Shown here in pieces: positions 1-8,307 of a stretch of 64,000 bases of DNA. The notes beneath the pieces were generated by a model. It was not told where the DNA came from, ran no database searches, and saw only the letters and a program-made list of their open reading frames with translations. Every line of letters starts with the position of its first letter. Position 1 is the first letter of the stretch. A program made the translations under genes and the position numbers. The stretch is from Streptomyces griseus subsp. griseus (lineage in GTDB: Bacteria; Actinomycetota; Actinomycetes; Streptomycetales; Streptomycetaceae): assembly GCF_003610995.1 (NCBI RefSeq), contig NZ_CP032543.1:310001-374000 (forward strand). The letters run 5' to 3'.

Positions 1-402
1 CAGGAACGGGGTGATGAGCAGGGTGCGGACGAAGCCCCGGCCGAAGAAGGTGCGGTCCAGGAGCAGGGCGAAGGCAAGGCCGAGGACGACGCTGGCGATC
101 ACCACGGTGGCGGTGAGCAGGACGGTGGTCAGGACCGATTCCCGCAGGGCGGGGTCGGTGAAGACGGAGCCGTAGTTGGCGAAGCCGGTGAAGTGGCGCT
201 GGTCCGGCTTGAGCGAGTTCCAGTCGAAGAAGGAGATCACCAGCGTTGCCACGAAGGGCAGTTGGGTGACCACGATCAGGAAGACAAGGGCGGGCAGGAG
301 GGGTGCGCGGGTCGCCCACGCCTTCGCTCTGCTGCCCGTGGGGCGCTTGCCCGGCGGGGCGGGACGGGGCGGGTTCGGGCGTACGGCGGTGGTAGTGGTC
401 AT
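1..402 (-). CDS. Sugar/polyol ABC transporter permease, MalF/UgpA type (N-terminal part, cut by window edge)
   Basis: Reading the minus strand from ATG at 402 gives about 134 codons with no stop before the window edge. A Pro/Arg/Lys-rich cytoplasmic start of about 33 residues is followed by a hydrophobic helix (PLLPALVFLIVVTQLPFVA), then SFFDWNSLKPDQ and FTGFANYGSVFTDP, the usual first-helix and periplasmic-loop pattern of MalF-class permeases, and a second helix (LLTATVVIASVVLGLAFALL). Its ATG overlaps the stop of the upstream binding-protein gene (ATGA), so the two are translationally coupled. With the binding protein and DeoR repressor it is the start of a polyol or sugar importer. The second permease, ATPase and catabolic genes would lie left of the window. 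Substrate not determined. Confidence 0.85.
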   Translation of the reverse strand, partial: MTTTTAVRPNPPRPAPPGKRPTGSRAKAWATRAPLLPALVFLIVVTQLPFVATLVISFFDWNSLKPDQRHFTGFANYGSVFTDPALRESVLTTVLLTATVVIASVVLGLAFALLLDRTFFGRGFVRTLLITPFL

Positions 403-1769
403 CGGTACTCCTCCGCGACCTTCTCGGCCAGCTTCTGGGAGGTGGCGAGTGCGGCGTCCACCGACTGGCGGCCCGCGATGGCGGCGCTGATCTCCTGCGC
501 GACCTTGGTGCCGAGGTCGGTGAACTCCGGTACGCCGACGAACTGGATGCCTGCCGTGGGGCGCGGCTGGGTGCCGGGGTTGTTGGGGTCGGCCTCGGAG
601 ATCGCCTGCTCGGTGACGTCGGCGAACGCCCCTGCTTCCTTGCGGTAGTCGGGGTTGGCGTAGGTCGAAGCGCGTTTGCCCGCGGGGACGTTGGACCAGC
701 CGCTGGTGGCGCCGACGAGCTCCTCGTACTCCTTGCTGGAGGCCCAGGACATGAACTTCCAGGCGTCGTCGGCCTTCTTGGAGGCGTTCTGCATGCCCCA
801 GGCCCAGGTGTAGAGCCAGCCGGAGCTCTTCGTCTGCTCCACGGGGGCCGGCACGTAGCCGATCTTGCCCTTGACCGGGGAGTTCTTGGCCTCCAGCGAT
901 CCGGCGCCGGCGGTGGCGTCGTACCACATGGCGGTCTTGCCCTGGGTCATGTTGTTGAGGCACTCGGCGTAGCCGGACTGCGGGGCGCCGAGCTCTCCGT
1001 GTTTGCGCACCAGGTCGACGTAGAACTTGGTCGCCTTCTTGAACTCCGGTGAGGTGAGCTGGGGTTGCCAGTCCTCGGTGAACCAGGTGCCGCCCATGGT
1101 GTTGACGACGGTGGTGAGGGGGGCGATGACCTCGCCCCAGCCGGGCAGGCCGCGCAGACAGATGCCCTTCATCCCGCGCTGCGACCCGTCGGTCTTCGCG
1201 GCGAGTTCGGCGACCTCGTTCCAGGTCGGCTTGGCGGGCATGGTGAGCCCTTCCTTCTCGAAGACGTCCTTGCGGTACATCAGGAAGGAGGACTCGCCGT
1301 AGAAGGGCTGGGCGTACAGCTTGCCGTCCTTGTGGGTCAGCGACTCGCGCAGCGGCGGGAGGATGTCCTGCTGGTCGAAGTCCGGGTCGGCGTCGACGTA
1401 TTCGTCCAGCGGGCGCAGCCAGCCGTTCTCGGCGAAGAACGGCAGCTCGAAGTTGGAGATGGTGGCGATGTCGTACTGACCGGCCTGGTTGGAGTAGTCC
1501 TGACTGATCTTGTCGCGGACGTCGTTCTCGGGCAGCACCGTGAAGTGGACGGTGATGCCGGTCTCCTTGGTGAAGTGCTCCTCGGTCAGCTTCTGGAGTT
1601 CGACCATCTGCGGGTTGTTCACCATCAGGACGTTGAGGGCGTCGCCTCCCCCGAAGGAGGTCCCGCCGGCCCCGGCGCAGCCGGTGGCGAGAAGGGCGAG
1701 TGCCGCGGCGGTGGCGGCCGTGCGCGGCAGGCGGCGTGGTCCGTGTCGTCGGCGGGGGTGATGGCGCAT
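399..1769 (-). CDS. Extracellular sugar/polyol-binding lipoprotein of ABC transporter
   Basis: 456 aa. An Arg-rich n-region and hydrophobic stretch end in a lipobox (LLATGC, Cys about 31), so the mature protein is lipid-anchored outside the membrane. The rest is a family 1 solute-binding protein (bacterial SBP_1 fold), with NVLMVNNPQM after the linker, DIATISNFELPFFAENGWL, and GKTAMWYDATAGAGSLE. The aromatic-rich WLYTWAWGMQNASKKADDAWKF segment is like that of polyol (sorbitol/mannitol) binding proteins. The start has a clear SD (CAGGAG, 5 nt from the ATG). It overlaps the permease gene by 4 bases and lies 152 bp from the deoR stop, on the same strand. Polyol specificity is an inference from overall resemblance. 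Confidence 0.85.
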   Translation of the reverse strand: MRHHPRRRHGPRRLPRTAATAAALALLATGCAGAGGTSFGGGDALNVLMVNNPQMVELQKLTEEHFTKETGITVHFTVLPENDVRDKISQDYSNQAGQYDIATISNFELPFFAENGWLRPLDEYVDADPDFDQQDILPPLRESLTHKDGKLYAQPFYGESSFLMYRKDVFEKEGLTMPAKPTWNEVAELAAKTDGSQRGMKGICLRGLPGWGEVIAPLTTVVNTMGGTWFTEDWQPQLTSPEFKKATKFYVDLVRKHGELGAPQSGYAECLNNMTQGKTAMWYDATAGAGSLEAKNSPVKGKIGYVPAPVEQTKSSGWLYTWAWGMQNASKKADDAWKFMSWASSKEYEELVGATSGWSNVPAGKRASTYANPDYRKEAGAFADVTEQAISEADPNNPGTQPRPTAGIQFVGVPEFTDLGTKVAQEISAAIAGRQSVDAALATSQKLAEKVAEEYR

Positions 1770-1847
1770 GGGGACTCCTGATCAGTCGTAACGGCTCGGT
1801 GATCGGGTCGTGCGGGTCGCGCCAAGGGCGGCGCGGGGGCAGGACGG

Positions 1848-1879
1848 ACCGCGCCCCGACGGGGGAGGCGGGGCGCGGT
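1848..1879 (-). terminator. Intrinsic-type terminator after deoR
   Basis: Perfect 11-bp inverted repeat ACCGCGCCCCG / CGGGGCGCGGT with a 10-nt loop, 43 nt after the deoR stop codon. It separates the repressor transcript from the transporter operon. No U-run follows, as is usual in Streptomyces. Confidence 0.6.
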
Positions 1880-1921
1880 GGTACGGGGGTGGTGCGGCCG
1901 GTGCGGGACCGGGGCGGCGGG

Positions 1922-2692
1922 TCAGACGCGGATGACCTGGGGGCCCATCAGGGAGTAGCGCTGGGCCTCAGCCGAGGAGAGCCCGGCGTCGGTGACGATC
2001 GTCTCGAAGTCGCCGACACCGGCGAAACGGCAGAAGCTCACCGCGCCGAACTTGGAGTGGATCCCGGCGAAGACGCGGCGCCGGGAGCTGCGCATGGCCT
2101 GGGCCTTGACCTCGGCGACGGCCGGATCGGGGGTGGTGAGGCCGTACTCGCGGGAGATGCCGTTGGCACCGACGTACGCCAGGTCGATGACGAAGCCGGC
2201 GAGCATCTTGGAGGCCCAGTGGTCGACGGTGGCCATCGTGGAGCCGCGCACCCGGCCGCCGAGCAGCAGGACGGAGATCTTCTCGGCGTCCGCGAGGACG
2301 GTGGCGACGGCCAGGGACGCCGTGACGACGGTCAGCGGCCGGTCCCGGGGGAACGCCTCGGCGACGAGCTGGGGGGTGAAGCCCTCGTCGACGAAGACGG
2401 TCTCCGCGTCGCCGAGGAGGTCGGCGGCGGCGGCCGCGATCCGTGACTTCTGCGGGACGTTCCGGGTGGTGCGGACCGCGAGCGTGGTCTCGAAGCCCGC
2501 CGACTCCACCGGGTAGGCGCCGCCATGGGTCCGGCGGACGAGACCGTGCTCCTCCAGTACGTGCAGATCGCGGCGGACGGTCTCCTTCGCCACCTTGAAC
2601 AGCGCCGCCAGGGCGTTCACCTCGACCGACCCGTCCCGCCGGGCGGTGTCGAGAATTCCTCTGCGGCGTTCGTCGGTGTCCACGACACACAT
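1922..2692 (-). CDS. DeoR-family transcriptional repressor
   Basis: Up to 256 aa. The N-terminal DeoR helix-turn-helix (RRRGILDTARRDGSVEVNALAALF, then KETVRRDLHVLEEHGLVRRTHGGA) is textbook. The C-terminal DeoRC sugar-phosphate sensor domain includes the signatures VFVDEGFT, LTVVTASLAVATVL, LLLGGRVRGSTMA and the effector-pocket area DLAYVGANGIS. It sits directly upstream of the sugar ABC genes and probably represses them until a phosphorylated polyol or sugar appears. Start choice is uncertain: ATG 2692 has AGGG immediately before it, whereas GTG 2683 lies 8 nt from AGGGA and would give a 253-aa protein beginning at the DTDERR segment. Confidence 0.88.
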   Translation of the reverse strand: MCVVDTDERRRGILDTARRDGSVEVNALAALFKVAKETVRRDLHVLEEHGLVRRTHGGAYPVESAGFETTLAVRTTRNVPQKSRIAAAAADLLGDAETVFVDEGFTPQLVAEAFPRDRPLTVVTASLAVATVLADAEKISVLLLGGRVRGSTMATVDHWASKMLAGFVIDLAYVGANGISREYGLTTPDPAVAEVKAQAMRSSRRRVFAGIHSKFGAVSFCRFAGVGDFETIVTDAGLSSAEAQRYSLMGPQVIRV

Positions 2693-2805
2693 CCCTGGCT
2701 CTTGCGGTGGCGCTGTTCAGGCGGTGGGCCGGTCCGTTCGGGCCCATGTGACGTTTTTACAAGCAGGGTCTCCCCCTCGACCAGGCTCTTCGCGAGATTC
2801 CCTCT

Positions 2806-2825
2806 GCCCGTTCATGCCCGTTTAC
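2806..2825 (-). promoter_or_regulatory. Tandem 10-bp direct repeat, possible DeoR operator
   Basis: GCCCGTTCAT followed at once by GCCCGTTTAC, one helical turn apart, about 120 bp upstream of the deoR start. DeoR-family repressors often bind short tandem direct repeats, so autoregulation is plausible. Only the repeat is seen; binding is inferred. The rest of 2693-2953 shows a hairpin at 2869-2887 and no gene. Confidence 0.35.
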
Positions 2826-2868
2826 ATCGATGGACCGCCGCTGGTCACACCCCTACCGGCGGGCTTTC

Positions 2869-2887
2869 CGGGCGCCCCCGGCGCCCG
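2869..2887 (-). terminator. Hairpin after the radical-SAM gene
   Basis: CGGGCGCC / GGCGCCCG, an 8-bp perfect stem with a 3-base loop, 67 nt downstream of the radical-SAM stop codon at 2954 on the minus strand. Confidence 0.4.
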
Positions 2888-2953
2888 CTCGGCCGGGGCG
2901 TGCGCCCGGATCGTGCCCGTTCCCGCGGAACGGTGCCCGATCTTCGGGGATCT

Positions 2954-4291
2954 TCAGACGGCGGGCTCCTCCTCCAGACCTTCGAGACTGTCCATGAAGG
3001 AGCTGACCGAGAAGACGGCGCGGCCGGGTCCCGCGGGGCCGTAGCCGGGCGGGGAGTTGAGCCCGAACTCCTCCAGCGTCGCGCGGTACGCCTGGAGGAG
3101 GCGGATGTGGTACTCCAGCGGCGCGCCCAGCGGGTTTGCCTTGCCGAGCGGGGTGGTGGGCTCGGGGCACCAGGTGGTGAAGCGCGGCACGACCCCGTTG
3201 GACATGAAGAACCGCAGACCCTCGGTGGTCGAGTCGATGGCCTCGCTCACCTTCGTGAAGCCGAAGGGCTCGGCCATCTCGATGCCCGCGACGAAGTTGG
3301 GGATGACGTTGCGCGGCCCGAACACCTCGGCGGACTCCAGGATCCGGCGGTGCCACTCGTCGCGGCCGACGTACCGCTCCTTGCCGGGGCAGTGCAGCTG
3401 GAAGAGCCGGCGGTCCCACACCTCGAAGTTGGGGTGGTAGATCCGGATGCCGTAGTCGTGGAAGCGCTGCACATCCTCGCGGGGCAGCGCCTGCGCCACC
3501 ACTTTGCCGGTCCAGCGGCCGGGGAAGCGCTCCTCGATGGCCTTGGCGTAGTGCCCGTAGAAGTCGGCCTCGTCACGCCCGGCGACCTGGGAGGTGATCG
3601 ATCCGCCGGTGAGGGTGTAGGCGCGGGATACGCCGGCGGTGTCGTACCGGTCGATGATCTCCAGGGCCTCCAGCACCTCCTCGACCGGCTTGACCCCGGT
3701 GTACGGGCGGCCGGCCGCCTTGTGCTGGCGCCAGTTGTGGTTGATGTCGCAGAACTGGCACTCCTCCTTGGCGCCGAAGTACTGGCAGACCCGGAAGACC
3801 GTCAGATAGATGAGGTAGCCCCACTGGATGGTCGGGGCGACCTCCATCACCGACTTGCCGTTGGACAGCTGGTGGCGGTAGTACTCCGGCATCGGCGGCA
3901 GCCCGACGTCCGCGATCCGCGCCCCGTCGAGGTAGAGGCCGAGCGTCCCGTCCTCACCGCCGCGCACGACGTACGGGGAGTCGGGGTTGACGCGCACCGA
4001 CACGACGGTGCGGCGCAGCCCGTAGGGGCCGCCGGTGAGCACGACCTCCTCGGGCGGCCGGTTGAGCGCGGCGGCACCGAGCTCGGGCAGGGTGCGGTGG
4101 TCGAAGGAGAAGATGAAGTACGACTTCGGCTTCACGTCACCGGTGGCCCCGCCGACCGATCCGCTGAGCGCGGATTCGTCGAAGGCCATGCCGCCGCGCA
4201 GCAGGTCCTCCTTGATGACGGCTTCCCGGGGCACCTCGGGGAAACGCCCCATCAGGTCCTCGACCAGTGCCGTACGACTGCTGCTCGGCAT
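2954..4291 (-). CDS. Radical-SAM family protein with CX8CX2C cluster motif, function unknown
   Basis: 445 aa, encoded alone. The putative 4Fe-4S/SAM site is CQYFGAKEECQFCDI, with Cys at about 169, 178 and 181, so the spacing is CX8CX2C rather than the standard CX3CX2C. It is followed by partial TIM-barrel features: a Gly-rich TGGS at about 230, HPNFEVWD at about 290, and NFVAGIEM at about 330. Radical-SAM enzymes cleave S-adenosylmethionine to a 5'-deoxyadenosyl radical; a few families tolerate wider first gaps. The first 150 residues, with YFIFSFDHRTLPEL and LYLDGARIADVGLPPMPEYY, look like a separate family-specific domain. It lies between the polyol operon and a divergent response regulator. 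I do not recognise a substrate or pathway. Confidence 0.7.
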   Translation of the reverse strand: MPSSSRTALVEDLMGRFPEVPREAVIKEDLLRGGMAFDESALSGSVGGATGDVKPKSYFIFSFDHRTLPELGAAALNRPPEEVVLTGGPYGLRRTVVSVRVNPDSPYVVRGGEDGTLGLYLDGARIADVGLPPMPEYYRHQLSNGKSVMEVAPTIQWGYLIYLTVFRVCQYFGAKEECQFCDINHNWRQHKAAGRPYTGVKPVEEVLEALEIIDRYDTAGVSRAYTLTGGSITSQVAGRDEADFYGHYAKAIEERFPGRWTGKVVAQALPREDVQRFHDYGIRIYHPNFEVWDRRLFQLHCPGKERYVGRDEWHRRILESAEVFGPRNVIPNFVAGIEMAEPFGFTKVSEAIDSTTEGLRFFMSNGVVPRFTTWCPEPTTPLGKANPLGAPLEYHIRLLQAYRATLEEFGLNSPPGYGPAGPGRAVFSVSSFMDSLEGLEEEPAV

Positions 4292-4488
4292 GTACGCGAA
4301 CCTCCGTAGTCACCCCACCGCAACTGCGCGCGCACGGGTGGGCAGGTCTGTCCAGTCAGGCTGGCAAGCCTACGCCAACGCCTTCCGCCACCCGCACTGA
4401 CCAGCGGAAAACGGATCCGGGGGGCCTTTGGGCCGCGCCCCTGGGACAATGCGGGTAGGACCGGGAGCCGGGGCCTGACCCCGACCGG

Positions 4489-4579
4489 AGCCTGGAGGGA
4501 CAGCCCTGGACGTAAGCCTGGAGCGGAAGCCCTGGACGTAGTCCTGAGGTGGAAGCCCGGGGTGGAAGCTTTGGGAGCC
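4489..4579. repeat. Seven head-to-tail 13-bp tandem repeats
   Basis: Units start exactly every 13 bases at 4489, 4502, 4515, 4528, 4541, 4554 and 4567. The 4502 and 4528 copies are identical (AGCCCTGGACGTA); the others are variants of AGCCYTGGASGKA. The array ends 22 bp before the ATG of the response regulator at 4602, in its 5' leader or promoter, and lies in the 310-bp divergent gap with the radical-SAM gene. As 13 is not a multiple of 3 and no good ORF covers it, it is probably regulatory or a slippage product. The rest of the gap (4292-4488) shows nothing I can name. Confidence 0.8.
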
Positions 4580-4601
4580 GACCGACCACCGGGGGCCGCA
4601 G

Positions 4602-5294
4602 ATGTCCGGCACACCGACCGCAGCAGCCGGGGCGCCGATCCGGGTCTTCCTGCTGGACGATCACGAAGTCGTACGCCGGGGGCTGCACGACCTCCTGGGG
4701 GCCGAGCCCGGTCTGGAGGTCGTCGGGGAGGCGTCCACCGCCGCCCAGGCGCTCGCCCGCGGCCCCGCGCTCCGGCCCGATGTCGCGGTCCTCGATGTGC
4801 GGTTGCCCGACGGGGACGGCATCACGGTCTGCCGCGAGCTGCGCTCCCGGATGCCGGGGCTGGCCTGTCTGATGCTGACGTCCTTCGACGACGAGGACGC
4901 CCTGCTGGACGCGATCATGGGCGGGGCTGCCGGGTATGTGCTGAAGCAGATCAACGGGTCGGACCTCGTGTCGGCCGTGCGGACGGTGGCGACGGGCCAG
5001 TCGATGCTGGACCCGGCGACCACGGCCCGGCTCATGCGCCGCCTGCGCACGCCCTTGCCCGCCGGTCCCGTGGAGGACGAGCGGCTGTCGGCCCTCTCCG
5101 AACGGGAGCGTTCCGTGCTGGACCTCATCGGCGAGGGGCTGACCAACCGGCAGATCGCCGAGCGGCTCTACCTCTCCGAGAAGACCGTGAAGAACCACAT
5201 CTCCCGGCTGCTCGGGAAGCTCGGGGTGGAGCGCCGGGTCCAGGCGGCCGTCATCGCGACAGAGGTGCGGGAGCACAGGCAGCAGGACGGGTGA
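4602..5294 (+). CDS. NarL/LuxR-family response regulator, DevR/OsdR-like
   Basis: 230 aa. The receiver domain (about 12-130) has the acidic pair LLDDHE, the phospho-acceptor Asp in [13 protein letters not shown] (about 65), the switch Thr in LMLTSF and the Lys in YVLKQ. The C-terminal GerE/LuxR HTH (about 160-225) reads [20 protein letters not shown] and [19 protein letters not shown]. Length and sequence resemble the DevR (DosR) and Streptomyces OsdR hypoxia/dormancy regulators. Its partner kinase is the convergent broken GAF kinase just downstream, with stress-protein and nitroreductase targets next door, as in dormancy loci. The promoter region carries seven 13-bp repeats. ATG 4602 follows GGGGGCCGCAG. 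Confidence 0.85.
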   Translation: MSGTPTAAAGAPIRVFLLDDHEVVRRGLHDLLGAEPGLEVVGEASTAAQALARGPALRPDVAVLDVRLPDGDGITVCRELRSRMPGLACLMLTSFDDEDALLDAIMGGAAGYVLKQINGSDLVSAVRTVATGQSMLDPATTARLMRRLRTPLPAGPVEDERLSALSERERSVLDLIGEGLTNRQIAERLYLSEKTVKNHISRLLGKLGVERRVQAAVIATEVREHRQQDG

Positions 5295-5323
5295 GGGGCG
5301 CCCGGGGCGGCAGACGTGGCGAG

Positions 5324-5362
5324 GCCCCGGCCGGTGAGCGGACCGAAACTGCCGGCCGGGGC
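5324..5362. terminator. Bidirectional terminator between convergent regulator and kinase genes
   Basis: GCCCCGGCCGG (5324-5334) pairs perfectly with CCGGCCGGGGC (5352-5362) around a 17-nt loop, 29 nt after the response-regulator stop and 22 nt from the kinase stop on the other strand. Confidence 0.55.
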
Positions 5363-5383
5363 GGCCGACAGGGAGGGGCGCGG

Positions 5384-7140
5384 TCACCCCGCCGTCCGGT
5401 ACGGCCCTCCCCCGTGCCCCGCAGGCAGCGGGACGCGCCACTCCAGTACCGTGCCGCCGCGCGGGGGCGGGCCGCTCTCCGCGGAGAAGGTGCCGCCCAG
5501 CTGTTCGGCCCGTTCGGTCAGGTTCCGCAGGCCGCTGCCCCGGGCGTCAGGAGGGAGGCCGGTGCCGTCGTCGGTCGCGGTCACCGTCAGCACACCGTCG
5601 TCGGCGACGACCGACACCTCCGCCTCCCGCGCCCCCGCGTGCCGGGCGATGTTGCTCAGGGCCTCCACGATCACCGCGATCACCTGGTCGGCCACGTCCT
5701 GCGGCACGTCCGTGTCGATCAGCCCCTCCATCCGCAGCGCGGGAGGGAACCCGAGGGCGGGCGCTGCGGTGTCCACCGCCTCGACGACCCTGGTCCGGAG
5801 TCTGGGGGCGGCTCCGGTCGGCTCGTGCTCACGGAGGCCGAAGATGGTGGAGCGAATGATCTTGATCGTGGTGTCGAGGTCGTCGATCGCCCGGCCCAGC
5901 CGTTCGGCCGCCTCCGGGTGGTCGACGAACGGGCGGGCGCTCTGGAGGGTCATCCCGGTGGCGAACAGCCGCTGGATCGCGAGGTCGTGAAGGTCACGGG
6001 CGATCCGGTCCCGGTCCTCCAGCAGGCTCACCTGCTCGGCGGCGCGGCGACGCTCGGCCAGTTCGAGCGCCAGCGCGGCCTGCCCTGCGAACCCCGGAAG
6101 CGAGGCGATCTCCGGGCCGGCGAAGGGGGCACCGCCCTGGAGCCGCGCCAGGATGAGGACCCCGCTCAGCTTCTCCTTGGTCCCACGACGACGGCGACCG
6201 CGGGGCCGAACCCCTCCCAGCTCTCGGGCCGTACGGTGATCCGGGGGTCGTCGGCCACGTCGGGAACGGTGATGAGGGCGTCGGCGGCGAGCGTGACCCC
6301 GGCGAGGGTGCCCCAGGTGGACGGCAGCGCCAGGCCGCGATGGGCCTCGGCCCCCTTCCCCCGGGCGAGCGACCCGCTCAGCTCACCGTCCGGCTCCACC
6401 AGGTGGAAGACGCCCAGGTCGGCACCGGCGATGTCCACGGCCCGGGCCAGCATCCCCTCCAGTACCTCCGGTTCCGCCGAGCCGGAGAGGAGCGCGCTGG
6501 TGAAGCCGGAGCCGGCGGCGAGCCACCGCTCGCGCAGCCGCCCCTCCTCGTAGAGGCGGGCGTTCTCGATGGCGATGCCCGCCGCGACCGCCAGCGTGGA
6601 GACGACGGCCTCGTCCTCCGCGTCGAAGTCGGCGCCGCCGCGCTTCTCGGTGAGGTAGAGGTTGCCGAACACCTCCTCGCGGACCCTGATGGGCACGCCG
6701 AGGAAGGAGTGCATCGGCGGATGGTGGGGCGGGAAGCCGTACGAGGTCGGGTGGGCCGAGAGCTCGCCCAGCCGCAGGGGCTCCGGGTGCCGGATCAGCT
6801 CGCCGAGGATGCCGTGGCCGGAGGGGAGGCCGCCGATCTGTTCCCGTACCTCGTCGCTGATGCCGATGGGCAGGAACTCGGCGAGCTTCTGGTCGTCGCC
6901 GATCACGCCCAGCGCCCCGTACTCGGCGTCGACGAGCGCGACCGCCGCCTCGACGATGCCCCGGAGCACCTGGGGCAGAGCCAGTTCCCGGCCGACCGAC
7001 ATGACGGCCTCCAGCAGGCCGTTGAGCCGGTCGCGGGTCCCCCGGGCCTCGTCGATGCGGCCCTGGAGCTCGTCGAGGAGTTCGTCGAGTCTCAAGCGCG
7101 GGAGCCTGGCACGTTCGGTCTCACGGCCGTCGCCGCCCAT
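5384..7140 (-). pseudogene. GAF-domain sensor histidine kinase, DevS/OsdK-like, frameshifted
   Basis: Starting at ATG 7140 (SD GGAGGTG) the protein runs through GAF1 (about 45-200) and most of GAF2, then hits a stop at about 6166. Adding one C in the GGACC/AAGG context near 6180 restores an open frame that continues through EKLSGVLILARLQGG to the HisKA_3 phospho-acceptor site (DLHDLAIQRLFATG) and the HATPase_c domain (NIARHAG, TDDGTGLP, GSGLRNLTERAEQLGG), ending at 5384. A whole protein of about 585 aa matches the family. It should phosphorylate the convergent regulator at 4602. Either the kinase is dead (sensor without catalytic half) or a base is missing in the sequence. Confidence 0.8.
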
Positions 7141-7260
7141 GAACACCTCCGACGGCGTCGAGGGCGCGGACCGCTCGTGTCCGCACCTCCCAACGTAGCC
7201 GCCGCACCGCGCCGGCTCATGTCGAGGTGTCCGTGATGAGGCCGCCGTGGGAGGGCCCGG

Positions 7261-8123
7261 TCATGCCGGTGCCGGCGCGGGGGCCGTGATCACCGGGCAG
7301 GGGGCCCGGTGCAGCAGCCCGTGGACGACGGAGTCCGGGCGCTCCCGGTGGAGCCACCCCGGCCCCGGCGGCCCACCACCACGGCGACGGCGTGTCCGGC
7401 CGCGTCCGCGAGCGCCTCGACCGGGGACCCGGTCACCACCTCGTGGTCCAGCCGGACGTCGGGGTAATTCCCGGCCCACCCCGCAACAGGCTCGGCCAGC
7501 AGGCGGCGCTCGGCCTCCGTCGGGGCGTCACCGCCGCGCAACGAGAACACCGGGGCGGCTGCCACACCGCGACCGCGCGCTGGGCGCAGCCCCGTGGACC
7601 GGCCTCCTCGAACGCCAGGGCGGGCGCCGCCTTGGAGGTTCGCCGCCGTCGACGCCGACCACGAGGTACGGCGGCCGCGCGGCGCTTCCTCCGGCCCGGC
7701 CCACCACGGTCACGGGGCAGTGCGCCTGCGCGGTGACCGGGACGACCAGCGAACCGGCGCTGAGGAACTCCTCCAGCCTGCCCAGGTGCCGGGAGCCGAG
7801 CACCACCATGCGGGCCTCGCGGGTCAGGCCCGCCAGGACAGGCGCCGGGGGCCCTTCGAGACGGGAGGCGGTGGTCCGCAGGCCCGGCTGCCGCTCCCGC
7901 GCCCCGGCCACGGCGGCCGCCAGGTCCTGTACGGCGGCCTCTTCGGCCTCCCGGTGGCGCGGGGGCGTCGCCGGGGTTCGTGGAGCGGCGGTACGGCCAC
8001 GACGAGCCGCCGCCCGGGGGCGCGGAGGCGGGCCTCGTCGGCCGCCCAGCGGACGGCCGGGTACCGGTCCGCGCGGGGGTCGGCACCGACCACGGTGTCC
8101 TGGCCTCTCGCCGTACCGCTCAT
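7261..8123 (-). pseudogene. Universal stress protein (tandem USP), multiply frameshifted
   Basis: ATG 8123 has a strong SD (CAGGAGGA). The reading begins MSGTARGQDTVVGADPRADR, a normal first USP strand. The frame must then be restored by one extra base in each of four places, near 7977 (CCCC run), 7640, 7555 and 7350. Stitched together, the frames give two USP units, with EEAAVQDLAAAV, MVVLGSRHLGRLEEFL and PVTVVGRA in the first and LVVGVDGGEPS, SLRGGDAPTEAER and VVVGRRGRGG in the second, finishing at a stop at 7261. USPs are typical targets of DevR/OsdR regulators. Four single-base losses in 860 bp mean either an old pseudogene or a poorly sequenced patch. Confidence 0.7.
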
Positions 8124-8234
8124 GAGGGGTCCTCCTGCCGTCCGCAGCCCGGAGCTCTTCCGAGACTGGCATCGGGAAAGGGCGGCGGTGCGGGCCGCAG
8201 GGGGCGGAGAGGGGCCCCGGTCGGTCCGGGGGCA

Positions 8235-8248
8235 GGGCCGTTCGGCCC
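8235..8248. promoter_or_regulatory. Palindrome GGGCCG-TT-CGGCCC, candidate operator for the nitroreductase
   Basis: Perfect 6-bp arms with a 2-bp centre, 60 bp upstream of the nitroreductase ATG in the divergent promoter region shared with the USP gene. Position fits a binding site for the dormancy regulator at 4602. Binding is inferred only. Confidence 0.35.
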
Positions 8249-8307
8249 CTCCCCGCGTTGGCGTTCCCGGCGGAAGCTGGAGCCGAGGGAGCACCGGAGA
8301 GGAAGCC

